64,000 nucleotides of DNA from Warburgia ugandensis. Taxonomy: Eukaryota; Streptophyta; Magnoliopsida; Canellales; Canellaceae. The stretch spans positions 69,045,414 to 69,109,413 of the forward strand of contig CP141126.1 of assembly GCA_035236585.1 (NCBI GenBank). The letters run 5' to 3'. Below, in pieces: positions 38,193-49,437 of this stretch. The translations under genes and the position numbers were made by a program. Position 1 is the stretch's first letter, and every line of letters begins with the position of its first letter. Below the pieces are notes generated by a model. It was given only the letters and a program-made list of their open reading frames with translations. It did not search any database and was not told the DNA's origin.

Positions 38193-38420
38193 ATTGGCAT
38201 GTGATTGCTTGTTACTGAGCTGGTATGCTCTGATTTGATTAATATATGATTTCCTATTACTGAGCTAGCATGCTCTGATTTTGATTGGCACATGATTGCC
38301 TGTTACTGAGCGGGTATGCACTGATTTCAATTAGCATATGATTGCTGGTTGATGAGTAGATATGCGCTAATTTTGATTGGCACGTATTGCATGTTCAGGA
38401 GTTGATGTGATATGGATTGA
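38193..38420. repeat. 46-bp tandem repeat, about five units
   Basis: Units start at 38193, 38238, 38284, 38330 and 38376 (spacing 45, 46, 46, 46). Each starts 'attggca' or a variant and includes 'gattgcctgttactgagc' and 'tatgctctgatttt' words. The last unit is the most diverged. It lies in the 3' part of the internal region of C, upstream of the polypurine tract. Confidence 0.85.
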
Positions 38421-38806
38421 TGAATATGCACTGCCTAATGATGAGGTGATATGCAATGGAATGGATTTAACGTAGAATTGCCAATATGTGAGATGTGACA
38501 CTTCAATTTTGTTGACATGGTGATTTATTTATGCTAAAGATGTAAACAAATGATTAACTCTTGGATGAGAGTATGATTGGTGCAAATGGCATTATATGTG
38601 TGGTTATTACATGTTTTAACCACAATATAAGTATCAGATTCAAAATGGTTTGAAACATACATTGGTTTATACATATGAGCTGTTATCTGAGGAGAACATG
38701 ATATGAAATTGTTTATCGACATTGACTCTGAAATGATGATACTATATGTGGGTCTTATGATACCATATCCGAATGTATCTAGAATTGTTAAGGAATGACA
38801 TGAAAA

Positions 38807-38844
38807 GAATTTCGAGGACGAAATTTTCTATAAGGTAGGTAGGA
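38807..38844 (+). other. Pol-tail motif and polypurine tract of element C
   Basis: 'gaatttcgaggacgaaattt' followed by 'ataaggtaggtagga' stands right before the 3' LTR. The same tail is seen inverted in A, B and D. Confidence 0.7.
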
Positions 38845-41200
38845 TTTAATATTCGCTATTTTTAAATTCTGAAAATGCATAAATAGTGAAATTTTACAAA
38901 AATTGAGGTAATTATGAAATTGAGAATTTTGTAGATTTAATCATGAGTTAAAACCTCAATAATTGGAATGTACTTGGAAAATGGAATCCAACGCCACTAA
39001 GAACGCTAAAATTGGAGATCGAAGTAAAAATGACTAATTATTTTAATTTTTGTATTTAATTAAATGGCAGAAGGGAAAAATAGTAAATACACATGGGGCT
39101 GACGGATTGGGCACGGAAACCCACAAATGAGGCTTTAAAATCCTATCTCAATTCCTGCATAGCCATAGCTCCCCCTCGATTCTGGTGTCATCGACAAAGG
39201 CAACACTGCCTATCGCCGGCAATGACATGAACATTCCCCTCCCAGGTGCACTTGAATGGGAAGCTCTTGTTCTCCCTAGCCTAAACAAGGTAAGCCACCA
39301 CCCTCATTTCCCTTCTTACACTGAGTTCCTCTATTTTATTTAACATTAGAAAACGACATGGAATGTCATTTTTCTGGTGATTGTGGGAGTTACTATTTTT
39401 ACAAAAATAAGTCAATGAAATGGTGTCAAATGATGATCAGAACCATTCAACTTGTGCATGATGAGATAGAACAAATCCATGAATTTTCATGGTGAACAGA
39501 TGGCTAGGGACACAGGAAAACTAAGAAAATAGTAAGATGAGGAGTTTTAGGAACGTGGTAAAAAATCGTGTAAAAGCAGTAGATAATGAGGGAATTTGAA
39601 AATGAAACATATGTGAAAAATTGAGCCAAATGGTGTAAAAATCATAAGATCTGGGCACCTGGGGTCACCGATGATCGGATTCTAGTTGTCACCTCTAGCA
39701 ACGGAATAGTGAGTGGCGATAGCGACACCCGCACGACATGCGGCATGGCACGGGGTGCGATGCACAGCACAATGAACATGTGCCAAGCATTGACACATGG
39801 CACGACAGGCACGATATGCTCACGATGTAATGCGATGTGTGGTCTATCCTGCCTATGCCATGCGAGCGACACACTATGTGCCATGTGTGCGACATGCCAG
39901 TGACATGCGTGCAGCACACATGCCCACGCACAAGGCCATATGACCGTCCATTCACGAAAAATGTGATTTTAGGAGCTATAGAGGTCCAAATCGTAATTTG
40001 AAAGAAGCTTTGCAATTGTCTCGATGATGTGGACCTAAATTCAAGATAAAAACCTAACTTTGAGCACCTTCTTAATGTTTAAACCATTAAATACTATTAT
40101 ATTACATAGATCAAGCCGATCAATGTATGATTAGGCCTTAGACTTTGATTGTATACATGTTGATGAGATGATCTAAGGGATTAGAAGAGTAAATCTCATT
40201 GAATCGTCAAGAAAAAATGATCTTGATCGTCGATCTGAGCAGGTGCCTTAAGATATGCTGATCAGAGAGCAATTTGACCGTCAGATCGATGCGTAATCAT
40301 AAAGATACATATGAATCACTAAACGAACATAGAAATTTAATGGATCGTGATGAAAATGAGTAAGATTGACAATCAATGATGACATGTGATGGTAGATGTT
40401 AGAAAGACCAACATCTAGCTTAGGATTGCCCTAATGAAGGGTTAATCAGATGATCTGGGCTATTAATCTAAGAGTAACTACCAGATCCTGGAAGTTATCA
40501 CTTGGAGCTATTTATTTGAGATGTAAGAACACCAAGTGATCCATGACTTATGATGTGATAGGCACGTCAGGACACATGACGTGATGTAACTTACGTGCTT
40601 GATTGGAGTACCACGCTTATCGAGGTAGGTGATTGCATTTGAGAATTTTCCTTGATTCATGATTATGATTTCTCAATTGAAATTCCTGATGCACATGTTT
40701 TATGCTCTATTGTGTTTATTAAAACATGTTTGTTACTTCACTTTTGATGGCGTGACATTGATTATACGATTATCCATGTTTTTACATGAGATGGTTTATA
40801 TGTTACCATGTGTTTTGTTTCAACCTATTGAGGTTTGTTTGATTTGGAAGCTTTTATGATTTATAGCATGTTTTGTTGCTTTATGATGGGTGCTTCTACC
40901 TGGTGGGTACTATGCTAGGAGGGTTGTAGGGTTGGCCACATGTCCTCTAAGTTTGTGATGATGATGATTAGATACCGTCCTTGAGTGGTATAGGGCCATG
41001 TACGTAGGTGGAGATATCCTGGGTAGTCCCCCCTATGGGTTCGTTCCTCCCCATGGGGAAAAAAAAAAGTCTCTCATTTAGTTCTCATGGGGTGCGATAG
41101 TGGTTTAGATCCTATGTGGTTGCCACTACTGCATAGTAGCCCATATACTTATTATGTATGTTCATGTAGTATTTATATGTGGGTGAAGCCTATGTGGGCA

Positions 41201-41396
41201 GCTACATGTGGGCGGGCCTATAGGCTGGGAGAGCTACCTAGTGTGTGAGCTACAAGTGAGGGACTCGCCTATGTGGGTGGGCCTATGGGTTAGGTGAGCT
41301 ACCTGGTGTGCAAGCTACAAGTGAGGGACTTGCTTATGTGGACAGGCCTATGGGTTAGGCGAGCTACTTGGTGTGCGCGGTACAGGCGAGGGACCC
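41201..41396. repeat. 66-bp tandem repeat, three units, in LTR C
   Basis: Units start at 41201, 41267 and 41332. Each includes 'gggcctatgggttagg' and 'gctacaagtgagggact' or near variants. Confidence 0.85.
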
Positions 41397-41783
41397 TAGG
41401 TTTGGTATGAGTACTCATTACCAATGATTGAGTGTTGTGGAACACTCTTAGGGCTTGTTTTTGGTACTGTGCCTTGTTTTATCATGACATGCATTATATT
41501 GCAATGTGGACTCAGATTCTTATTGTTGTTGATGGATGTTAATCCATGTTTTGATCATGCCTTGTATGCCATGATGTTTTGCTTTGATATTGTATTGCCT
41601 CAGAAGAAAATCCTATTTGATTTGATTGTTAGTTTAGATTTATGAGCTTTACATTCTGAATGTTTGATGATTTCATTGACCATATAAATGATTTACTTTT
41701 ATGATATTCGACATGATATTGGTACTCTTCGCAAATGTTTATTGCATATTTTTATTTCTCTTAATCACCTACACAAACATAGC

Positions 41784-41823
41784 TTGCTGAGGCATTGCTT
41801 TGTTTGCAATGCCTTAGATACAA
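41784..41823. other. Conserved LTR hairpin (copy in C)
   Basis: CTGAGGCATTGC pairs with GCAATGCCTTAG around a short loop with one G-T pair. In sense it is preceded by 'agcttg' and followed by 'atacaaagag', as in B. Confidence 0.7.
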
Positions 41824-42423
41824 AGAGTGACTATAGGTTGACGCACTGATAGAGCAGGTAGAAGTGATGGCAGCTTCCCAGTGAAGCATTGAGGATGTTC
41901 AGAGATGACAAGGTTTGTCAGGAACTTTGGGTTTTGAGTATGGACTATACTTCAATTATGACTGCAATGTGACTTGGATGTAAGAATATTGATTCTTATT
42001 GGATGTGATGGCTATATGGAGGGACCCTGGGTATTTTGTCATGACTTGATTTTCTTATCCATTGTTGGAGTATATATTTTATTAAAAATAGTATTTAATT
42101 GTGCGGATGGGTGTGGAGACTGGGTCTCCTATATGTTATGTCTTATATATTATGTCTATCAGACTATGATGCATTGCACTAGTCATGTGCAATGGTCCAA
42201 GATATAGAGGAAACTCTGTTGGATCTTCATTGGAAATGGTTTTTCATTTCACTGTTAAATCCATACTTCTGTAGTTTTTATGACTCCTCGGATTTTGAAA
42301 GAAATGCTTCTATTTAAGTTTTTCTTTGGTCGTTTTAAAAATCAAAGTTTTAACACAAGGATCCCAATTGTTTTTATAAATTGTTATTATATTGTGGAGA
42401 AAAAAAAAAACCCGAGGTGTCAC

Positions 42424-43028
42424 ATATATCCACTAAGGCCTTTAGATGACTAGTATCAAGCTTCTTCTTCATGTTTTTTTATCTGAAGAGGTGTCCTAGG
42501 GTTACTTGATCTATATGCGATTATGATACTAATCTACAAATGGCATATATCATGACTGAATATGCTCTTAATTAAGAAATACAATAAGAAAAGGCGTACC
42601 TTGTTAAGTTTTGACAGATTTGGTTTTGGATTTTCAGGCATGGGTTGGCTGTAAAATTGAGGTGGAGAGAAAATGTCAGACTCACAAAGAGAAACTATTG
42701 GACTCTGTCAATTTCCTTTTTCCTACTTTCTTTTTCTTCTCTAGAGAAAACCTAATGGTGAATGAAGACATCAGACTATAGCATATGGGATTTTGAGTCA
42801 CGAGAGAAAAGAAAAAGAACAAGATTTGTAATGGTTTTCTAAGATGATTTTTAAAAATTTAAAAACAAACATGTTTTTTAAGACAATTTATAGAAAAGTC
42901 TTATTTTTTTTACATTTTTAAGACAGTTTTCAAAAACTGTCTCCTTAATTTCTTCCAAAAAATTATAAATTTTTTAACTCTCTCCAATGACTTCTATGGT
43001 GGGGAAGCTCACCTACACTATATATAAC

Positions 43029-43059
<31 letters not shown>

Positions 43060-43320
43060 GCAAATATAATATATATAATTAATTGGTATTAACTAATCAC
43101 ATATACATATATAAAAAATAACACAAGAACACATGCAAATTCTAGGATAACTCCTTTAATTACATATATCAAATATTACATTTTAGTTTGCCCCCTCACC
43201 TAATTGCTCTCAACACAAGCACCCTCCTCACAAGTATCACACATAATCCTCATTCTCACTGATTACATTGATTAATAATGGAAATGTTTTATTCATACAA
43301 GGATAATTTAATGTAGTATT
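42424..43320 (-). mobile_element. CACTA transposon relic: 3' flank and subterminal part
   Basis: This stretch lies downstream (in sense) of the transposase relic. At about 42905-42945 it holds 'aagacagttttcaaaaactgtctcc', a palindrome of the type common in subterminal repeats of plant CACTA elements, and a weaker copy near 42880. A 'cacta' word stands at 42429 but no full terminal repeat or 3-bp target duplication was found. The TA-rich run at 43015-43060 lies here too. Confidence 0.45.
43015..43060. repeat. (TA)n-rich run
   Basis: Alternating TA with few interruptions. Confidence 0.85.
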
Positions 43321-43327
43321 GCCTAGG

Positions 43328-43615
43328 TCATGTTCACCATAAAAGTCTTTCAGAGAGGTTGATAAAATAATTAACTATAGCTTATCATTCCCATCTTATA
43401 CATAAAATACATGTTTTTCTTGAGATGACAAAATAAACTAATCATTTTTATAACTAATCTTGTTAAGGTCAACCAATGTCAACACAAGGGCATCAGTTTT
43501 AAGGTTGTCTTTGTTGTGTTCCCCCTAATCGCACCTAAACATGAATAAAATTTTATGATTATAATCTAGCACCCATATCTCTCATATAACCCCATAATAA
43601 ATATCATTTCCCACG
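43328..43615 (-). pseudogene. CACTA (En/Spm) TNP2-type transposase relic, DUF4216-like domain
   Basis: Read on the minus strand from 43615 down, one frame gives YYGV near the start, then WVLDYNHKILFMFRCD, DALVLTLVDLNKISYK, FILSSQEKHVFYV and KDFYG. This is the pattern of DUF4216 in plant CACTA transposases ('YYGvl.eIieldY...vvLFkCdWw...f.lVnf.r......pFvLAsQ..qVfYv.D'). About 95 codons stay in one frame. It has five stop codons. Each can be explained by one C-to-T or G-to-A change from the expected residue (arginine CGA, tryptophan TGG, glutamine CAA). So it is a decayed DNA-transposon gene. The role in the family is cut-and-paste transposition. Its N-terminal side lies at higher coordinates and ends at fragment K. 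Confidence 0.8.
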
Positions 43616-44249
43616 ATGGGTTTGTGGTCCTTTAAAATGGAAAAGAAAATAGCATTGGCAACTAAGTTGACCCTGTTATTCTATTGCACTATCCAACATA
43701 TTTTATTACTTCTTATCATGGTGCCATCGCCATCTAGCCGAAAAGATTCTAATATACTATGACCTAAAACATCTTGTTGATCTTGAACCTTTGTATATTA
43801 GGTGGGATGGTTGTTATAATCTAATTATAAATTAGTATATGTATGCAATTAATAAAATGTGAATGAAGCATGCATTAATTCATTTCACGTTCTGACAAAG
43901 TGAAGTAGTGAAGTTGCAACAATGCTCATATTTCAGCCACTTTTGTTTCTTAGAAAACTTGAATACCTTCATTCTAGGAAGTCCATGTGCTTGCTACAAT
44001 GAAGAGATGTAAAGCAAAATATTATCCTTCATTATATTATAAAACATAGGAAAATGTGAAAGCAATGAGAGAGAGAGAAAGCTTCAACTTGCTTAATGTA
44101 TGGCTAAACTTTGTCAATGTTGTTTTCCAAGACAAAAAGGTGCTTCTAGTCCCATTCTTTATGTTCAATAGTTGATACATGAGTACTTGAGAGAGATTCA
44201 CCAACTTTTGGATCATCAAAACCACTCAATCATTTCTTTCTTAGGATTC
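43616..44249 (-). pseudogene. CACTA transposase relic, linker between DUF4218-like and DUF4216-like parts
   Basis: In TNP2-type transposases a linker separates DUF4218 from DUF4216. The minus strand here has a short block near 44090-44150 that reads FLSWKTTLTKFSH in one frame; a neighbouring frame gives the 'vLeNn.dkv.PYi' theme known from this linker. The rest is not recognisable. An AT-rich insert near 43800-43870 may be an intron relic. Confidence 0.5.
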
Positions 44250-44505
44250 AATTAGCATCAACGCTTAATAAATACTCTGTGCAAAACTTCTCCACTTTTT
44301 ATAATGTAACATTTGGCTATTCACTCCTTTGGTAGATTGTGATTTCATTCATACCCATTTAAAACATTCATTTATTTCTCAAATAGCTACATCCACCATA
44401 AATCAATTGGCCCACATAGTCTAACCTCATCAATGAGGTGCAATGTTAAGTGTACCATGATATCAAAGAAGGATCGTGGGAAGATTGTCTCAAGATCACT
44501 AATGT
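44250..44505 (-). pseudogene. CACTA transposase relic, DUF4218-like domain
   Basis: The minus strand from about 44505 reads LETIFPRSFFDIMVHLTLHL, then IDEVRLCGPIDLWWM and later NHNLPKE and IAKCYII. This matches the DUF4218 signature of plant CACTA transposases ('leKiFPPsFFDvMeHLpiHLp.Ea...GPvqyrWMYPFER'). Several stop codons and at least one frame change lie after the WWM block, so this too is a fossil. Upstream domains such as Tnp2 are cut off by LTR fragment K at about 44506. Together with 43328-43615 the domain order and strand are as in an intact TNP2. Confidence 0.8.
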
Positions 44506-45073
44506 GTCTCAACAATTATCGCATGTGCATAGCTCTATTGGAGTTTGGAATGGAAAATATGAGTTACTCCCATGAGGACTCTATGATAGATGAGAGTTAA
44601 TTAAAGTTAAGTTGCTTTACTCTAACCTAGCCAATAAGGAAAGAAAGGAAAAACATTAAACTAAATAACTAATTTAAGAAAACTTAATCTAAGAAAGGAA
44701 ATAAACTAAAGTATGGAAACTATCTATGCAATTAAAGCAAGTAATGGACTAACTTAACTAAGGAAAAGAAAAGAACACTTTTATTAATGGAACTTCAATT
44801 ACAATGGAAAACTAAAGACATGAATAATGGAAAACAAAGCAAATAAAAAGTCCTTCATTATGTCACTCAACAAGGCACTTTGCATGTACTCTTCTTCTTT
44901 TTTAGGCCTTGAACTCTGCTTTATGGTCTCCTTATTGTGTCACTCAAAAAGGAAAATTTACAAAATAGGCAAGAATAACGAAAAAACTTAAAATTACAAC
45001 TAGAGATAAACAATCTAAACAAAGATCCAACCACAAATTTATTGCACTTCTTTGACACCGATGCTAAAAACAT
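44506..45073 (-). mobile_element. Fragment K: Tat/Athila-type LTR piece
   Basis: Bases 44515-44960 match LTR J at about 9816-10340 in the same orientation. The left edge has the 'gcatgtgcatagctc' then 'ctcccatgaggactc' motif that stands at the 3' end of these LTRs in antisense. It cuts the CACTA gene on the left and meets LTR L on the right. A degenerate primer-site-like word lies at about 45046-45066. Confidence 0.65.
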
Positions 45074-45247
45074 AGTGTAACTTTAAAATTACTTGTAAGC
45101 ACATGAATTAGTGTAGTAATTTGCATTGAAGATAGGTCAATCCCATGAGCAATCTCACAGAGTGTAGCTTTAAAATTACTTGAAAGCACACAAATCAATG
45201 TAGCAATTTACATGCAAGATAGGTTGATACCTTGAAGAATCTCACAG
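45074..45247. repeat. 87-bp tandem duplication at the end of LTR L
   Basis: Units start at 45074 and 45161 with 'agtgtaactttaaaattact' and 'agtgtagctttaaaattact'. Each ends with 'atctcacag'. They duplicate the 'aagcacatgaat ... ggtcaatcccatgagc' end motif of the LTR. Confidence 0.8.
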
Positions 45248-47440
45248 ATTTAGATATTGGTTATATCTTATTTAAATCACTTATCTTTAGCTAAAGAGAG
45301 ATTGTTTCGATTAAATTATGAATTTAAGCAACATGGAATGGGAAACATGCATAAAATTAGAAATATGAACTAAAGAAAACTTTCTAAAAATAAAGATTTT
45401 CAATGGAATTAGAAACTTTCTTAAGTTGCATGCATTCAATAAAAGAAACCAAAACAAAACTAGAATGAATTAATATAGAAAACTTCACGTAAGGAAACTT
45501 GCTAAAAATGAAACTTTTTTAAACTAACACTTTCCTAATCTTAGAACTTTCTAAAAATAAAAGTTTCTAAAACTAAACAAAGAAACTTTCTAAATCTAAA
45601 CTAAGATTTAAATAACTAAACAAGAAATACTAAAATATCATGAAACAAAGGAACAATAGACCATTTAAAGGCAAATAACCCATCACCATGCGCATGACCC
45701 ATGTAGTTGTGTGCATGGTTCATAAGTGAGAAAATGGTCAGAATGCATGAACTAAAAGCTTGCTAACATGGGATCTAACCAAAATAGTATATAAACTATC
45801 TAGATAGCTAAATGGTTTCCTAAGAAATTAAGCGAATAAAGTTCATGGACTACTGAAAATTATGCATGAATCATGAAAGGTAAAATTCTAGAAATATGGT
45901 GCTCATGAAACTTAAATCAAATGAGGCATGGATTGATATGGTGCTTGCAATTCAAGGCATTAAGCATAATCATGAAACTATAAATTTAGTTAACTTCAAG
46001 CGTGGAAATAACAAAGAGAAACTTTGCATGAATCATAAACTTTATTAGATGGAATTTGGTACATTAATTTTGCACATGCACATCGAGAACAGAGCTAAAA
46101 TTATGGACTATTTTAATGCCTAGAACTTGATTCAAAGTAAAGCTTAAACACACTCCAATAATATCAAACTAATCTCTATTATCATGCGTGTGAAACCCAA
46201 AAAAATAAAACAAGAGAGTAAGAGAATGAAGATGGAAAAGAAATCAACAAGAACTAGTCCTAAGTCTAAGAGAGAAATAAGGAAAAGATGAATAGGAAAA
46301 AAAGAATCAAAGCTACTATCCTCTTGGTTGTCACTACAATAGAAATGATAACTTTTATCTTGAAGAATTAAGCAAGAAAATAAGAGAAGTGGAAGCAAAA
46401 TGAAAGGAAAACAACGAAGAGCTATGTGTCGGAAACTTAAACAATAAAGAAAGCAATAAACAAGCAATGAAAGCAAGGTATCAACCTAGAATTGAAGTGC
46501 ATAAAACCAAAGAAACAAGGAAACAAAAGGTGTGGAAGACAATGAAAGGCTGCCAAGACGTTGAAGTCCAAAGCTCTATGAATATCTCCAAGTTGATGTG
46601 CTTGATTTCAAGGAGTTAGAAGCAACCTCTCTACTTGAATTATGCAAGGAATAGCATGGTGTATCCATAGAATTTTGCTTTCCAATTTGAAAAGATCCTA
46701 TCCTAGGAAGAAGAATAAGAATTATAACTATGATGAAGGCAGGAAAGTTAGGTGGTTGACTAGAGATAGAAGAGTAGAAGGTTAGGTGTGATGGGTGAGG
46801 TGGACCTTCTAATTATGAGCAAAGCAAAGGGGAAAGGCACCACTTTTCACATGGGAAACCCTAATGGAATTGAAAAGAAGGATGGAAAGAGATAGAAAGA
46901 TGGCAAAGAGGGAGGAAATAGATAGGAGGGTGAGGTAGTTGAGTAAGGGAATAGAACTAGAAAGCGGAGTTGGTGGAGTGGATAAATTTAGAAGAGGGGA
47001 TGTGCCACTTTTCAAGGAATTACACATAGAACTCCTCCTTCAAAGTATGTGATATGGTGGGTAGGAAAGGGAGAGAAAATAGGGGGGAAAGAGAGGAAAA
47101 GATAAGGGAATTTGTCTTGGTCTCTCTCTTGATTGGTCCACCTATGCATGCATTTCTTACTGTGTTGATTATCACCAAATCCCTTTCTTATTATCCTTTG
47201 AAATTTACCTTTTAGCATAGGATAATTACTTCTAAATGTCCTCCAATCATGTGAATCCATGTGGTTTGGTGGCTCACTTTGATGGCTTGAGTGGCTAAGT
47301 CCCATGGTTTTAAGGCTTGAATGGCTTGGCTTCCTAAGTTTTCCTTTTTAGATTAGAAAACTACATGCATGACTCCAATTCGCATGTAGAGGTGGTGGAA
47401 TTGCTTTGCTTTTTGCATGGGCCAATTTTAGTCACCTTTG

Positions 47441-47445
47441 ATGCT
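47441..47445. repeat. Target site duplication, left copy (atgct)
   Basis: Exact match to 49433-49437, on the outer side of the solo LTR. Confidence 0.9.
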
Positions 47446-49432
47446 TGATAAGTGTTCAATTATGTATAAGATGTACCCAATGAGTAGCTTGTGTCTTATA
47501 AAACACAATGTTATTCTTAGATTTATTTTGAAAATTTATTACACGTGCATTTCTAACCTAATGATTTAAAAGTATGATATTTTGTAAGTTCAGAAGCTAA
47601 TCTAAAGTAAGCATGTGAATCATAAAATTAAAAAATTAAAAAAAAGTATTTAATTAGATTTTTAATCTTTTATAGGAAGTGAGAAGATGATTCAACAGCC
47701 TATATTGCCCTTCATTGAGTTTTTCTTAGGTTGAACAAAGCGGTTAGCTTGCCGGTGGGGTAGAGGGTAGCGTGGTCCTGCCAAAAGTGTGGGAGTAGAG
47801 CCCCCAGAAGAAATTGGAAGAAAGAAAAGGTGATTAAAACCATCCATACAAAAATTCATACATTTTTACTACTTTAGATGAAAATTGGAGCCATACATGT
47901 GGTGTCCTAGCTCAACAGGGAAAATTAAGGAAGCAAAGTTACTTAAGCCTTGAAACCACCTACTCTATCAAAGTGAGTCATGATGAATGCCATGTGGAAC
48001 CACACTATTTGAGCATTGAAACAAGTAAATATCCTATGTTAAAAGTGTGAGTTTTAAGGGATTTTGAGAGAGAATTCAAAAAGGTAAGATGATCATGCAT
48101 TGAGGGACCTATCGAAAGAGCCCTACTTTCCTAATCCATTTTCTAACCTTCACTCTCCGCCCACATAAAATAGGTTTTCAGTTTTTTAACTCAAGGAGGG
48201 AGACACTTTCTTAAAAGGTGAAATCTCTACCTTGCTTAGTTGTCAATTTTGTTGGTTTTCCAATTAGGAAACCCCTAGATCTATGTCCACTCAAAGCACA
48301 TCAAACCCTAGGTTTTTTCTAACTTTTCTACCCTATTTTCTTCTCCATTCCATCCAATAAGGAGGGGAGGAGTCCCACACCTCCTTATTAGGAGAAAGAT
48401 GCCACCCATCCCTCCTCCCACACCCCCCCCCTCCCCACCATTCTCAAATTAGAAACCAGCCATGACACCTTGATTACATCATCTACCACCTAACTTTCTC
48501 CTTCACTCTCCATTTAAAATTCCTCATTCAAAACCCTAGATGTAGATCTCCTTTCCTCCTTGATTCAGCCTTTTCTAAGTTGAAAACTTAAAAACCTATA
48601 AATCCCTCATGGATTTGATGTTTTCATTTAAGTAGTGGTTGGATGAGATAACCTTGAAATATAGCAATCTTCTTTGGTGTTCTTTGGACCTAGACTTTGG
48701 TTTCCATTAGTACTATTCTTCCTTTGGATTTCTAGTTATTTTCTCTCCAAAATATATTATTTTCTTGAATCCTTAGGATCCCATTTAGCTTTTTAGGTTG
48801 TTTATTAAGTGCATAACTTAGGTTGCATGCTAGCTTACTTTTGAATCATCAAATTTGGCCATCTTTGAACCATGAACCATGCAGACCATCCATGGATTAT
48901 GAACATTGGGTTAATTATCTTTGATCTTTGGTTGATTTAGTTTCTTAATCTTATTTTGGAAGTTTTTACTTAGTTTTTTGCATCTTAATTAAGGTTTAGA
49001 AAGTTTCCTTTTTAATTTTTAGAAATTTTCATTTTTAGAAAGTTTCTTGTTTAGGAAAGTGTTAATTTATCAAAGTGTCACTTTTAGTAGTTTTTTTAAG
49101 TTGCTTAGCTTATTTCATTCTAATTTTTCTATAGTTTTCTTTAGTTGAATGCCATGTTAGTTAGGTAAGTTTCCATTTTCAATGTTTAGCTTTGTTTTTA
49201 GCAAGTTTTCTTTTGTCATAGTTTCTAAGTTCATGCATGTTTCCATTTCTTGTTAACTTTAAATTCCAAGTTTAATCATCAATTCTCTCTCTCTCTCTCT
49301 CTCTGGCTGAAGTTAGGTGATTTAAATAAGATCCATTCTATTGATAATCCGTGAGATTCCTAGTGGGATCAACTTCTCTCTCATGCTAATACTAATATTC
49401 GTGCACGTGCGATTAATATTAAAGCTACATCA
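47446..49432 (+). mobile_element. Solo LTR of the same family, inverted within LTR L
   Basis: A 1987-bp unit starts TGATAAGTG and ends ACATCA, with the 5-bp duplication 'atgct' on both sides. The start is the usual start of Tat-type LTRs and matches in inverted form the start of LTR L at 49781. The 3' end has the sense form of the end motif: 'tgggatcaac', then 'cgtgcacgtgcg'. There is no primer site or internal region, so it is a solo LTR. A (CT)n run lies at 49284-49304. Short GC-rich text at 47740-47815 has no clear identity. Confidence 0.9.
49284..49304. repeat. (CT)n microsatellite
   Basis: Ten CT units near the 3' end of the solo LTR. Confidence 0.9.
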
Positions 49433-49437
49433 ATGCT
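49433..49437. repeat. Target site duplication, right copy (atgct)
   Basis: Exact match to 47441-47445. Confidence 0.9.

Larger units (their letters stand above)
35004..38844 (+). mobile_element. Element C: internal region, Ty3 (Metaviridae)
   Basis: About 3.8 kb on the plus strand. In order it shows a leader, a zinc-knuckle relic near 36499-36545, a protease relic at about 36590-36935, then text with no clear domain, a 46-bp tandem repeat (38193-38420), and a pol-tail plus purine tract (about 38807-38844). Reverse transcriptase and integrase are not recognisable. The order Gag, knuckle, protease fits Ty3. The copy is broken in many places. Confidence 0.75.
38845..42423 (+). mobile_element. 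Element C: 3' LTR
   Basis: An LTR of about 3.6 kb starts near 'ttaatattcgc' and ends 'gaggtgtcaca' at 42423. It holds a GC-rich block at 39650-39960, a body block at 40900-41060 that matches A and D ('tggtgggtactatgctag'), a 66-bp tandem repeat at 41201-41396 and the conserved hairpin at 41784-41823. Open frames at 39695-40015 (minus) and 41424-41645 look like chance. Confidence 0.8.
45074..47445 (-). mobile_element. LTR L (Tat/Athila type), larger part
   Basis: This is the 3' portion of a minus-strand LTR whose 5' start lies at 49781, beyond a nested solo LTR. It aligns in inverted order with the solo LTR at 47446-49432: for example 45530-45800 with 48820-49060, and 47190-47440 with 47830-48060. 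It has the purine-rich leader at 46200-47110. Open frames at 46144-46476 and 46809-47305 on the minus strand are pyrimidine-rich products of that leader. Bases 45300-46200 are AT-rich with many 'aactttctaaa' words. Confidence 0.75.

Noticed and set aside
39695-40015. 106-codon minus-strand frame rich in Cys, His and Met
   Set aside because: It comes from a GC-rich block with many 'catg' and 'gcac' words in LTR C. The cysteine spacing fits no zinc-finger pattern.
42427-42440. 'cacta' as the end of the CACTA element
   Set aside because: It directly follows the end of LTR C. No matching terminal repeat or 3-bp duplication was found, so it may be chance.
46144-47305. Minus-strand open frames of 72-110 codons
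   Set aside because: They are pyrimidine-rich frames of the purine-rich leader of LTR L, as in the solo LTR at 2646-4957.
47740-47815. tRNA-like or SINE-like GC-rich stretch in the solo LTR
   Set aside because: Short words resemble tRNA arms, but no box A/box B pair at the right spacing or acceptor stem can be made.
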